Shown here: piece after piece, positions 1 through 9,349 of the stretch | Layout of the letters: the number at the start of each line of letters is the position of its first letter | Position numbering within the stretch: position 1 is the stretch's first letter | From: Lucinisca nassula | Taxonomy: Eukaryota > Mollusca > Bivalvia > Lucinida > Lucinidae | NCBI GenBank assembly: GCA_963580285.1 | Contig: OY757010.1 | Span: 151,593,596-151,657,595 of the forward strand | Direction of reading: 5' to 3' | Length of the DNA: 64,000 nt | Translations under genes and position numbers: made by a program | The notes under the pieces: model-generated | Seen by the model: only the letters and a program-made list of their open reading frames with translations | Databases searched by the model: none | What the model was told of the DNA's origin: nothing

Positions 1-1600
1 ACTTCTTCTTAGTAAAGTAGAGATTAAAATCAGATAAAAACAATGTTTCATGGTTCATGGCATTGAATGATGGAGGGTGCATATGGTCGATCTGAAGGAA
101 TCCAGATCGGAGCACACAACATAATGAGGAGAAAGGTGATTCCATTGTACCACAGCCAAGGGAAAGAAACTGTATTTATAGTAACTGGCAGCAGTAGGGA
201 TTTGAATGTAGTGCATAGTATGCATGTTTTTGGTAGTTCTGATTGGATGTCGGATGTATGTAGGAAGCGGAATCTCGACAAGGCCATATACTCTCTTGTA
301 GAAAAACGGGAGGCGAGCATCTGTCCGCCTCTGTTCCAATGATTGCCATTCCAGGGTATTAAGCATCTGGGTCGCACTATTATATATAGAGAGTAGTCAT
401 GTTTGACCCATCTAGCTGCTCTTCTTTGTACTTGTTCAACCTTATTTATATTTGGCTGGGTATATGGGCTCCACACAGGGGAGGCATACTCAAGCTGGGG
501 CCTAACAAGGGTAGTATAAGCTGTTTCACATACGCCTTGATGTTTGGTGCGTATGTTCCTATGTATGAAGCCCAGGGCCCGATCACGTCATGAATGTGGG
601 TGTTCCAAATTAAATCACGGCTAAACTCAAGGCCCAGGTACTTGGCATGATCAGCCTCCTGGAGGACTTCACCGTGGAGAATGTAAATTTGTCTGAGGGG
701 TTCTTTAGAACGGGAAATGTGTACCCGGGTTAAACTCAATTTCCCAATTCTTTTCCCAAGTTTCAAGCTTTTGGAGGTCCCTTTGCAATAAGGTACAGTC
801 AGTATCACTGCTGACAGCCAAATATATTGCGGTGTCATCTGCAAAAAGTCTGAACTGAGCGTGGATCTGCTCTGGTAGGTCATTAATGTATAAAAGAAAC
901 AAGATCGGTCCCAGTACTGATCCTTGGGGAACCCCAGATGTGACCGGAATTTGGGATGAGGTTTCCCCCTCTAGGGCTTTACGTTGGGTATGGCCAAGAA
1001 GGAAAGCTTTGATCCAGTTTAGGGGGTTTGAGGTTATGCCATGTTGGTGCAGTTTGTGGAGTAATTCAATATGGCTAACCTTATCGAACGCCTTACTAAA
1101 ATCCAGGAGTATCTGATCAGTCTGGTGACCTGCTGATATATTTCGTGCAAGCTCTTCACAAGTTGGATGAGCTGTGTTTCCCAGGACCTCCTTTCCCTAA
1201 ATCCATGCTGAAGATCATACAAGATGTTATGTTTGTCGAGATGCTTTGTGGGGTTAGATGCAACAATATGTTACATTAACTTGCAGCAAACGCAAGTTAA
1301 GGAGATAGTCATGTGATTTGCAGGGTCACCTTTGTCACCCTTTTTGAACAGGGGAGAAACAATGACTGTCTTCCGAAGGGATTTGACCACTGGAAAGTGA
1401 TTTCTGGAAATTGACCTGAAGCATGGGCGCTATTTGGTCTCTAAGAGATTTAAGGAGAGTATGGAACGGGACGATTTTTGCCCACTAGATAAAACGAGGC
1501 TAATGACCTTTCAGAATCAGAATTGTTGCTGGTGACATGTCAAATGACATTCATACACCAGGACCTTTGGCCTTGTGTTTGGATGTGTCTATAGGAGGTT
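1..1600 (-). pseudogene. Decayed CR1/Rex/Jockey-type LINE reverse transcriptase, 3' end outside window
   Basis: Minus-strand reading in several broken frames gives a non-LTR reverse transcriptase in the normal order. About 1222-1150 reads LQHGFRERRSWETQLIQLV (the HGFR..SCETQL block). About 902-830 reads INDLPEQ...RLFADDTAIY, the catalytic F-A-D-D. About 700-600 holds the HAKYLGLEF block, about 445-400 the VEQVQRRAARW block, and 366-55 the C-terminal thumb (LEWQSLEQRRTDARLP...FFPLAVVQWNHL). Several frameshifts and stops separate the pieces, so it is dead. The order resembles the LINE at 7741-9282 but the sequence is much more decayed, so it is an older insertion. Its upstream edge lies near 1590, about 120-130 bp before the ADO start codon. 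Clade assignment is inferred. Confidence 0.85.
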
Positions 1601-1720
1601 TTAGGGATTCCGTTTATGACTTCATTATGTGTCGGGATTTCGGCTTATTTTGGCAATTCGGCAATTTCGGTACGTTGTTACACCATATTTACAAAGCATC
1701 TGTCTCACAATGATTTCAAA
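1601..1720 (+). promoter_or_regulatory. Putative ADO 5' flank / 5' UTR
   Basis: This is the short stretch between the LINE remnant and the ADO start codon. No TATA box or other core promoter element is clear. An in-frame ATG at 1616 would add 35 residues with no stop, but those residues do not resemble any ADO N-terminus, so the stretch is better read as 5' UTR or leader. The ATG at 1721 has a favourable context (A at -3, G at +4). Transcription may start inside or upstream of the LINE remnant. Confidence 0.3.
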
Positions 1721-1936
1721 ATGGCAACCCCGGTGCAAAATGCAGTTTCAGCAGCTTTTAAACTCTTCACAAGGCAAAATTACAGAACCATAACGATTGA
1801 CAGCCTGAAGGAAATAATCACTAGCTTCAACCAAGTGTCTAAGGCGGAACTTCAGATCAATCCTTCGCTCCTTGTCGATAAAATTCCTGGACCCGACGAG
1901 CCTCCAGTGACCTACATTAGGATCCTTGAAAATAAA
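1721..1936 (+). CDS. ADO: 2-aminoethanethiol dioxygenase (N-terminal cysteine dioxygenase), exon 1
   Basis: This exon encodes residues 1-72 of a predicted 247-residue thiol dioxygenase, from MATPVQNAVSAAFKLF to PPVTYIRILENK. ADO is a cytosolic non-haem iron enzyme of the PCO/ADO cupin family. It oxidises cysteamine to hypotaurine and N-terminal cysteines of proteins, feeding the Arg/N-degron pathway as an oxygen sensor. Visible family features are a basic helical N-terminus, a segment matching the family's L..L...ADLNI region, and the PPVTYxxIxE strand that opens the cupin core. The start at 1721 has a good ATG context and gives the family's usual N-terminal length (animal ADO is about 250-270 residues). 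The exon ends at an AAA|GTAGGT donor in phase 0, and exon 2 continues the same strand without gap. Its 3' 120 bases are duplicated downstream. Confidence 0.88.
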
Positions 1937-2057
1937 GTAGGTTTCTCCATAAATCTGTTAATGGCATGAGTTCTGGTACTGGTACACCTCCACCTGGTTA
2001 TGACATGGAACTCTTGGTCCATCCAACGGACCGTGTTAGTTAACCGAAACGCGTTAT
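1816..2057 (+). repeat. Tandem duplication, copy 1 (ADO exon 1 3' part plus intron start)
   Basis: About 242 bases, covering the last 120 bp of exon 1, the donor and the first 120 bp of the intron, recur directly after themselves starting at about 2056. By eye I count about 5 differences over the whole unit, near 2 percent, so the duplication is recent. Copy 1 is intact. Copy 2 is split into 2058-2099, 7600-7740 and 9283-9349. Confidence 0.9.
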
Positions 2058-2099
2058 AATCACTAACTTCAACCAAGTGTCTAAGGCGAAACTTCAGAT
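2056..2099 (+). pseudogene. ADO exon 1 duplicate, first fragment
   Basis: This is the start of duplicate copy 2, matching 1814-1858 with two substitutions (reading CACTAACTTCAACC where copy 1 has CACTAGCTTCAACC). It is cut off after CTTCAGAT by the transposon at 2100. Neither an acceptor nor an ATG precedes it, so it cannot act as an exon. Confidence 0.88.
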
Positions 2100-2347
2100 G
2101 GTAACAAGACGTTTCGCCCCCAAAAGGTTCCCCCCCTGGTCGTTTCCCCCCTAGTCGTTTCGCCCCCTTTTTTGGCCCCAAGTTGTTTCGCCCCCAAACC
2201 CTAGTCGTTTCGCCCCGCAAACCCTAGTTGTCGGTATTCGGCCAAAAAGCCATATATCCTCTCTGGTATGATCTTCATAAGCCCGGTACTTTCAACTCTT
2301 GTATTTTCTCTCGGTATTTTGGTGGTGCGTGCCGCGTTTTAGTGTAT

Positions 2348-2784
2348 TTAATTGGACTTAAGAGTAGTGAAACGATTTGTTCCAACCACAAAGGTCTCTA
2401 ACTGCGATAAAATAAAACTTCTCCACTCTATAAATTCTTCATCGTGTTTTGCTTCCAGTAAGAGATTCATGTCTAAGTGAACAATGCCACATGTTTCAAA
2501 CAGTTTCTGTCTCATCTGTTCTCGCTCGCTTTCATAAAGTTCACATTCTAGTAGGTAGTGCTGGACAGTTTCAATTTCACCACATTGACATTTATTGCTT
2601 GGGGTGACACTAGTTTTGTTCTGGTATTCATTTAGACTGACATAGCCGGTTCGCAGTTGTGAAATTAAACATTCTCCTTTTCTTGATTCAAAGTTATGCT
2701 TTATCTTGTATCCTACATTCGGTCTGTAGCCAAATAGATTTCTGCCCCTTTCTGATTTCTCCCACATTTCTTGCCATTTCTTTT
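2348..2784 (-). pseudogene. I-clade LINE ORF2 C-terminal zinc-knuckle domain, detached by insertion
   Basis: This is the C-terminal continuation of the reverse transcriptase frame. It reads WQEMWEKSERGRNLFGY, then KCQCGEIETVQHYLLECELY, a Cys-x-Cys...His-x4-Cys knuckle typical of LINEs with C-terminal RNase H. It ends at a stop at 2348. Removing the 1165-bp insertion and one copy of its 8-bp target puts this segment in frame with the RT/RNase H part (KSGKKK then WQEMW), so the two were one protein before the insertion. Confidence 0.85.
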
Positions 2785-3949
2785 GGTTCCGGGTCATTTC
2801 GGCCCATAACAAAATCGGCCCATGTTAAAATCGGCCCATGACAAAATCGGCCCATAGCAATTTCGGCCCGAAATGATTTCAAGGCTGTTATGAGGGTCAA
2901 TTATCAGCAAAAATTAAAACGAAAAAAAGAAAGATATAGTTAAATATGATAAAATACATGTATATACAATTTATTCTTAGGCTACCCAGTTTCACCACTC
3001 TACTAGGCATTTAAGTTGTTACCTTTATCAACACTCGCCTGAAGTAACAAACAGAACGATTATCATATTACTCATATCTCAGTCATTATTGGGGCACGTG
3101 CCAATGAGCTGTAGTGTATGTCTCCTAATGCGTGTCTTTAATTCTTAATTTGTTTCTTGCTTTCGGTTTCGTTAAATATGAGTGTTATTGGGCAGGGGCG
3201 CATCGATGGCTATATGTGGACTTAGCGTCCAACGAAGACTCACATCAGCCTGTGCATCCGCGCAGTCTGATTTGTGTGTAATTATGAATCATAAAGTAGC
3301 CAAAGCTCCCTCATGCCTCCAGCGATCATGACCATACTGTGCGGCTGAGCAAGTCGAGCTGGGTATGCTGGGCTTGTGAAGTAGCCAAAGCTTCCTCACG
3401 CCTCCATCGATCATGACCATACTATGCGGCTGAGCAAGCTGGTCTGTGTATGCTTGGCGCATTGTAGAAATTGCTGGGCCTTTGCTTATTTACTATGTGT
3501 TTCAATCGGCTTAATGTTCAAACGGCTTCCTCGGGACATTTTTTTCTAAATTATTTCTGCTCAAAATATAGATTGTGGGTACCCGCTGGGTTGATTTTTT
3601 CTATCCATGCAATAAAAGATCATGAACCGATGAACATTTTTTATAATACTTTCTTTCTGGTGTTATTTTTAGAACTTGATGAAACAATATTAATTTCTAA
3701 AACTAAACTTTTTCTTTTTTTCACTTTATAAAATAGAAGTGGAGGCAATGATCCATTCCAAATAGAAAATACAGGTCAAAGTTAATCGACCATTTACTTT
3801 AATTAGTAAGTTTGAGATTTGGCTGGACAAGCATACCAATTATACACCAACATAGAAATTATACCATCATTATGTTTTTATGGGCCGATTATGTATGGGC
3901 CGATTTGGTTATGGGCCGATTTTGTCATGGGCCGAAATGTCCAGTGACC
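2785..3949. mobile_element. TIR DNA transposon B, non-autonomous (1165 bp)
   Basis: A perfect 8-bp target duplication TTTCTTTT flanks it (2777-2784 and 3950-3957). The tips are GGTTCCGGGTCATTTCGG and, inverted on the right, GGTCACTGGACATTTCGG. Each end carries four or more copies of a motif like ATCGGCCCAT separated by about 8 A/T-rich bases (2800-2866, and 3880-3935 inverted). No transposase frame is present. End design and tip bases (GG at the tip, then a CATTTCGGCCC or CGTTTCGCCCC motif) parallel transposon A, so the two look like related families. The insertion interrupted LINE ORF2. Confidence 0.85.
3195..3466. repeat. Short internal direct repeat within transposon B
   Basis: Two units of about 60 bp with a core AAGTAGCCAAAGCT(T/C)CCTCA(T/C)GCCTCC lie at 3294-3352 and 3379-3437. 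Just before them is a piece of the widespread AGACTCACATCAGCCTGTGC hairpin family (3230-3280). Confidence 0.65.
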
Positions 3950-6446
3950 TTTCTTTTTACCTGACTTTCTTGCTGATAACTTAACATCACCCATTGTAAG
4001 AATGGGTGGTAAATCCTTCATTTCTCTCGCTTCCTCTGCTGCTTCCTTTGCTAGCTGGTCGGCATATTCATTACCCTTGATATCAGAGTGACCTGGTGTC
4101 CAGGATATCTCAATATCAACTCCAGTCTGTTCTAAATTCTTTATGTCTGTTTTAACTTCCCTTATAGTAGCTTTATGTGATTCTGCTTCCCATCCTAAAA
4201 TCAAGTGTCCTATAGCGCATTGACTGTCTGAAAATATGTGTAGTTTCTCTGTAAGATTTAGTTCGGTTTTTGTAATTTTGTTTTGTATATGTGTGACTGT
4301 CATTTTTATGGCTATCAGTTCCCCCAAAAGTATAGATCCACATGAGGTCACTGGGTGTTTCAGTAGTATTGGATCTGGTCGTCCTGGAAGAAATATACAG
4401 GCCCCTGCCCCACATGGACCAGGGTTTCCCAAGCAAGAGCCATCAGTAAATGCAACAGCTGTTTTATCATCGCAGTGCTCAATGATGTTCCCTATTATTT
4501 CTCTCGACATGGTCTCTTGTGCCTTCGATCTATTTTTGGATGACCCCAAATTCTGCCAGTAATCAGGTTTTCGCTTGCTTGGTCGCAGTGATTCTGAGAA
4601 TGTGGCTTCCTTCTCCAAACAGTGTAAGGCTATTCCAGTATTAGATATCATGTCTGCTACCTGTACATTCATCTTTCCATACGGTGAGATTCTCCGCTCC
4701 ACATCTTCTGACTCTACAAATCTGTCCCAACTCTGTTTAATGTTTGTATCATCCTCTTTTGTCATTATTTTGGCTGCTTGTCTTATCGCCAGTTCTTCCC
4801 TTCGCAGTTTGAGTGGTTTCACCCCTGCCTCTACCTCCAGTGCTTCCAGACCAGCCGTTCCAGGGAGCCCAAGGCATATAGCTAAACCTTTTCGCTGAAC
4901 TTTCTCTAAGCAGTTGCAGTCACCGGTTTGCCAGACGGGTGCCGCATATTCTAAAATAGGTGCCACTAAGGCTTTATACAGCTGCAACATACAACTTGTG
5001 TTTATGACCTCTGTCTCTTTCACTTTCCGTAATGAATCTAGTGACCTGAGAGCTTTCCTCTCTACCATTTCCAGATGACTATCAAATTTCAGTTTCTCAT
5101 CCATTATTAACCCCAATATTTTTGGTCTTTGATTGTAGGTTACAGTTTGATCATCAATTACAAACTGGTATTTTCTGGCTTCTTCAAGGACTTGAGAATC
5201 CAGTGAGAACATACAGAACTCTGTCTTGACAATACTCAGTTTCAATCGCCATCTGTTGGCCCACCTCATAATTTCTTGAAAATCATCTTTCAGGTTTTCC
5301 ATCAGCTCTTGCCACTTCTTCCCAGTGATCCATATAGTTCCATCATCCGCAAATTTGACTTTTTCGCTCTTGACCATCTCATACCAGTCAGCAATGAATA
5401 TACTAAATAACAGTGGTGAAATAACTGCTCCTTGGGGAAGTCCAATATCTGTGCTGAAATCTGGTCCTCTGACTCCACTCATATTTATTACCGCAGATCT
5501 ATCTGCAAGAAAATCTCTGATCCAGTGCCACATTCTTCCTGTTATACCCAACTGCTTTATCTTCATTATCAAACCATCTCGCCATACACTATCATATGCC
5601 TTTTCTATGTCAATAAACAACGCGGCTGTATGTTCATTCTTATTAAACCCATTGAATATATCCTGTGTAATTCTCAACAGAGCATCTTGAGTCCCTCTAA
5701 ACCTCCTAAATCCTTCCTGTTCCTTATCTAACAACTTGAAATGCTCAACAAACCCATACAGTCTCGACGTTATGATCCTTTCCAAGCACTTACACAAGTA
5801 GCTAGTCAGGCTGATTGGTCTGTATCCTCCAGGGTCATGGTAGCTTTTTTTCCCACTTTTACGAATAAACTTCACCTCGGCTTGTTTCCATTTGAGAGGC
5901 ACTCTTGAGGTACTCCATGACATTTGAAATACTCTACACACTGCATGCAAAAATTCTTCACCAGCATTCTGCAGCATCTCCGTGTACACTTCATCTGGCC
6001 CAGGGGACTTATTCTTTTTCAACTGCTGTAAAACTGCCTCCACCTCATCCTCGGTTATATCATAATTGAGAAACTGCTCTGAATTGTCAGTATTTTCTTC
6101 GTCAGATGCCTCCAGATTTTCTGAATATATTTTAGCCTCGATGTCTTCTTTGAAAGACTCATCAAAGGCACACTTTTCCAAATGCCTACCACCAAAAAAT
6201 ACCTTCTCAAGAATTTCACATTTCTCTTCCCTGCCAAAAACTGGAATATCATTTTCATCCAACAACGGTAGAACTCCTCCTCTGTTTTGTTTCTGGTATG
6301 TAGTCAGGGAATTGAAACTCTCCCACATTTCCTTTGATGAATTTGCATATGTAATTTTGTCACACAACATTTGGGTCCATTCAGTCTTAGCCTTTTCCTT
6401 CGCTTCCTCAAAAGCTTCCTCACAAGATTTTAAACTGTCAAACTGT
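3950..6446 (-). pseudogene. I-clade LINE ORF2: reverse transcriptase plus RNase H (5'-truncated)
   Basis: The frame is open for about 830 residues. Numbering from the first Met at 6370, reverse transcriptase blocks are KSPGPDEV (121-128), GGYRPISLTS (181-190), catalytic FIDIEKAYDSVW (252-263), LPQGAVISPLL (311-321) and FADDGTIW (340-347). An RNase H domain follows with its acidic set visible: Asp643 (FTDGSCLGNPGP), Glu684 (GELIAI), Asp715 (IFSDSQCA), then His761 and Asp771 in WTPGHSDIKGNEYADQLA. RT followed by RNase H is characteristic of the I/R1/Loa group. The endonuclease is missing. The last 20-odd codons of the open frame come from the transposon inserted at 2785-3949. The catalytic residues are intact, so decay is minimal and the copy is young. 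Confidence 0.9.
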
Positions 6447-6769
6447 TAGTTGTTTTGCCCCAAAAATATTTTTCTATATTTTATATATAAAATATTCATA
6501 CATGAGAGAGAGAAGAACCTGTTCTTTGAATGAAAATGTTAATTAGGAATTATGATAAGTATTACCTGTTTTGATCAATACCGTTAATAACATTGTTTAT
6601 TTGATTCGACACATCACGTAATTAATGCCATTCATGATGAGGTTTGAAAACATGCGCTCTTTGCAAAGTTAAACGTCTTTAATTACCGCTTAAGGACACA
6701 TACCAGTTTTGTTTTAAATTGTTCGGTTGGTTCCTTAACAGAGTCGGCCAATAATACATTGTTGAATAC

Positions 6770-6955
6770 TGCCGCAAATGCCGTCTACGCAACGTCGCGT
6801 CAACGCCGATGCAACGTAATAAAGTTGCAACGGCGTTGATACGACATTGCATACACATTGTGTGCAAACTAGGTAATACATGGATGTGTATTGTCGCAAA
6901 TGTCGTCTACGCAACGACGCATCAATGCCAATGCAACGTAATAAAGTTGATCCCT
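6770..6955. repeat. Imperfect tandem repeat, about 120 bp, in transposon A
   Basis: The block GCAAATG(C/T)CGTCTACGCAACG, followed by CAACGTAATAAAGTTG, occurs at 6773-6831 and again at 6895-6952. The rest of 6454-7486 shows no coding signal and no other repeat that I can name. It is the body of transposon A. Confidence 0.6.
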
Positions 6956-7599
6956 TTCATCAATGTTCTGTCAGCAATTTGTGTATACCCTGAGCAGATT
7001 TGCGTCGTCCGACCCAGTAATTCCTGAACTGTAAGCAAATAGTACAGACCCTGATCAGGCAACGCAGTTTGCTTGATACATGCTTGGTATCCTTCAAGCA
7101 GGGGCCGTCCACTCTTTAGTTTTAACAGCTAGGTAGGGGCCGGTCTGTAAGTAAAGCCTGAGGGTTTTTTTAGCCTGTGCCGGTTGGGCGACCATACCCA
7201 GGGGCAGTTACTAGGACTATAGCCGGAGAGGCCTGGTTCCCAATGATGATTTGAAAAAGCAGGCAGGAATCTTTCTTTTCTTTCTTGTCTATCCACTATT
7301 TCTCTTTCATTCCTATATTTCCCACTTCCTCTTTTTCACCCGCCATCAGAAACATAATGTTCAAGTATGAATGAAGTCTCTTAACGAACAGATACAGACA
7401 CTTAGGCTGACGTGACAGGGCAATGATGCTACTTAAATATTTGCCACTTCTCACCTCTAATAAAAGTTCAACAGTGAAAAGTGTGCGAAACAACTAGGGG
7501 GACGAAACGACTTTGAGGGGGAAACAACCAGGGAGGAAACGTCTTGGGGGCGAAACCACTAGGGGAGGAAATGGTTTGGGGGCGAAACGTCCCGGAATC

Positions 7600-7740
7600 C
7601 TTCAGATCAATCCTTCGCTCCTTGTCGATAAAATTCCTGGACCCGATGAGCCTCCAGTGACCTACATTAGGATCCTTGAAAATAAAGTAGGTTTCTCCAT
7701 AAATCTGTTATTGGTATGAGTTCTGGTACTGGTACACCTC
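7600..7740 (+). pseudogene. ADO exon 1 duplicate, second fragment with donor
   Basis: Duplicate copy 2 resumes exactly at (C)TTCAGATCAATCC and covers the last 86 exon bases, including the codons for PGPDEPPVTYIRILENK. The same AAA|GTAGGT donor follows at 7686/7687, then intron sequence to GGTACACCTC. Only three substitutions against 1851-1990 are visible. It is a dead exon fragment, but its donor is intact and lies inside the real intron. Confidence 0.92.
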
Positions 7741-9282
7741 TTCTTCTTCTTCCAATAAAGAGCCGGGCTCCTGCCGAAACGTACAGAGGCTCTGTGAAAA
7801 CTTTGTACATGGTGAGTCAGGTCAAGTGTGACACCGCTTGTCTAAAAGGTAAAACTATGTACATAGGCGCTGTAACTTATGGGTAGGTGGCGGCCAGTAG
7901 CTGTCGGAATTCTTGTAGAGACTCCGCAGCGGTGACTGTTGCAGGCAACCGGTTCCAGCTGGCTATGGTGCGTGGAAAGAAGCTGTTGGCATAGACCTGA
8001 TTGTTGGTGCATTCCCTGAAGAACCGGTTTCTTGTCCTTGGGTCACACTTGAGGTAGGCTTCTTTGTCAACGTCAACCAGGGAGTTCTGGATGCGGTAGA
8101 GCATGAGTAGTCTGGCTTCTTCTCTGCGTTGTTGTAGTGTATTCCACTGCAGATTATTCAGCATAGCCGTCATACAGCCTGGTGTCCTGGTTGTGTAGTC
8201 GCTGGTGACAAACCTGGCTGCTCTTCTCTGGATCTGTTCTAGGGTCAGTCTGTGTGTCTGTAGGTGGGGATCCCATATGGTGCTTGCGTACTCTAGCACT
8301 GGTCGAACTAGAGTACAATATCCAGCAGCTTTGACCTTGGCTGTGCAGTCTTTGAGGTTTCTCTTCACAAAACCCAGGGTTCTGTTCCCTTTGGCAGCTA
8401 CATTGCGTATGTGCTTGTCCCATTGTAGGTTGTCTGAAACAGTGACACCCAGGTATTTGCTCTGATCGACCGATTCCAGTTTCTGTCCATGAAGCAGGTA
8501 ATCGAACTCTCTTATGTTGGATTTGTCGCGGCTGATGTGGATGACTTGACATTTTGACGCATTAAAACTCATCTGCCACGTAGCTTCCCATTTCTCGAGG
8601 GCTTCCAGGTCCTGTTGTATAGTGAAGTTGTCTGTAGGTGTTCGGATGTGCTTGTAGAGAAGACTGTCATCTGCGAACAGTGGTACGTCGGAGGATGTGC
8701 ATTCCGGCATGTCATTGATGTAGGCGAGAAACAATAACGGGCCTAACACTGTTCCCTGAGGGACTCCGGAGACAACATCATCCTGCGTGGATTTGGCACC
8801 TTCGAGTACGACTTGCTGCTTCCGATTGTGGAGGAATGACGCAATCCATCGATTTATGGGGCCTCTCACACCATAAAAGTCTAGTTTATATAGAAGTCTT
8901 GCGTGGGGGACCTTATCAAAAGGCTTTCTCAAAATCTAACAGAATCACATCCACTTGTTCCTGCTTACTGGAGAGCTGCTTGGATATATTGTCTTTGGTG
9001 ACTATTAGCTGAGTCTCACAAGATCGACGTTTTCTAAAACCATGCTGGTTATTACACAAAATGTCATTGTTGTCAAAATGCTTCATAATGCTGCTGTGTA
9101 TGATATGCTCTAAGAGCTTGCACGTCACGGATGTAAGTGACACAGGCCGATAGTTGGCAGGGTGGTGTGAGTCGCCTTTCTTGAATCTCGGCATTATGTT
9201 TGCCTCTCTCCAGTCTTGTGGTACTTGGCCGAGGTCTATAGACAGCTGGTACAGGTTGGTGAGAAACGGCGCCAGTTCTTCA
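7741..9282 (-). mobile_element. 5'-truncated CR1/Rex-like LINE inserted in the ADO duplicate
   Basis: This minus-strand LINE is bounded exactly, because copy 1 of the ADO duplication supplies the empty site: GGTACACCTC (7731-7740) and ACCTGGTTATG (9283 on) are adjacent there, apart from one base. The 3' end carries a short GAA-type tail (minus strand TTGG then AAGAAGAAGAAG). There is no target-site duplication. About one base of target appears to be lost instead. Confidence 0.9.
7877..9282 (-). pseudogene. CR1/Rex-like LINE reverse transcriptase with one frameshift
   Basis: Two overlapping frames cover the protein. 9282-8916 begins at the truncation with EELAPFLTNLYQL, then ANYRPVSLTSVTCKLLEHII, NNQHGFRKRRSCETQLI and VILLDFEKAF. 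8932-7877 continues with FDKVPHARLLYKL, SGVPQGTVLGPLLFLAYIND, PLFADDSLLYKH (catalytic), SKYLGVTVSDNLQW, VRPVLEYASTIWDP and the thumb to the stop near 7877. The break between the frames is one extra T in a short T run at about 8921-8925. Otherwise the protein is undamaged, so the copy is young or the shift is a sequencing error. The endonuclease and N-terminal part are absent through 5' truncation. Confidence 0.9.
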
Positions 9283-9349
9283 ACCTGGTTATGACATGGA
9301 ACTCTTGGTCCATCCAACGGACCGTGTTAGTTAACCGAAACGCGTTATA
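9283..9349 (+). repeat. Third fragment of the ADO exon 1/intron duplicate
   Basis: This stretch, from ACCTGGTTATGACATGG to CGAAACGCGTTATA, matches 1992-2057 with no difference seen. It completes copy 2 of the tandem duplication on the far side of the LINE at 7741-9282. Confidence 0.9.

Larger units (their letters stand above)
2232..6446 (-). mobile_element. 5'-truncated I-clade LINE inserted in transposon A
   Basis: This non-LTR retrotransposon on the minus strand is flanked by a 7-bp target duplication TAGTTGT (2225-2231 and 6447-6453). The target lies inside the subterminal repeat of transposon A. Its 5' end is truncated within ORF2, just after the endonuclease region: codons are open up to 6446 and the next minus-strand codon is a TAA in flanking DNA. 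The 3' UTR lies at 2232-2347. A 1165-bp transposon (2785-3949) interrupts the coding region. Confidence 0.88.
2100..7599. mobile_element. TIR DNA transposon A, non-autonomous, interrupted by a LINE
   Basis: The ends are inverted copies of each other: GACGTTTCGCCCCCAAA near 2108 and its complement near 7590. Both ends carry several subterminal repeats of the motif GTTTCGCCCCC, separated by short A- and T-rich spacers (2105-2225, and 7487-7590 inverted). The target duplication is CTTCAGAT (2092-2099 and 7600-7607), 7 or 8 bp depending on where the tips are drawn. The empty site is known from copy 1 of the ADO duplication. Without the inserted LINE the element is about 1.3 kb and encodes no transposase that I can see. 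An 8-bp TSD would suit hAT, P or Merlin-like groups, but the superfamily is unresolved. Confidence 0.8.

Noticed and set aside
1616..1720. Upstream in-frame ATG extending ADO by 35 residues
   Set aside because: The extension does not resemble any ADO N-terminus, and the ATG at 1721 has the better context and gives the expected length.
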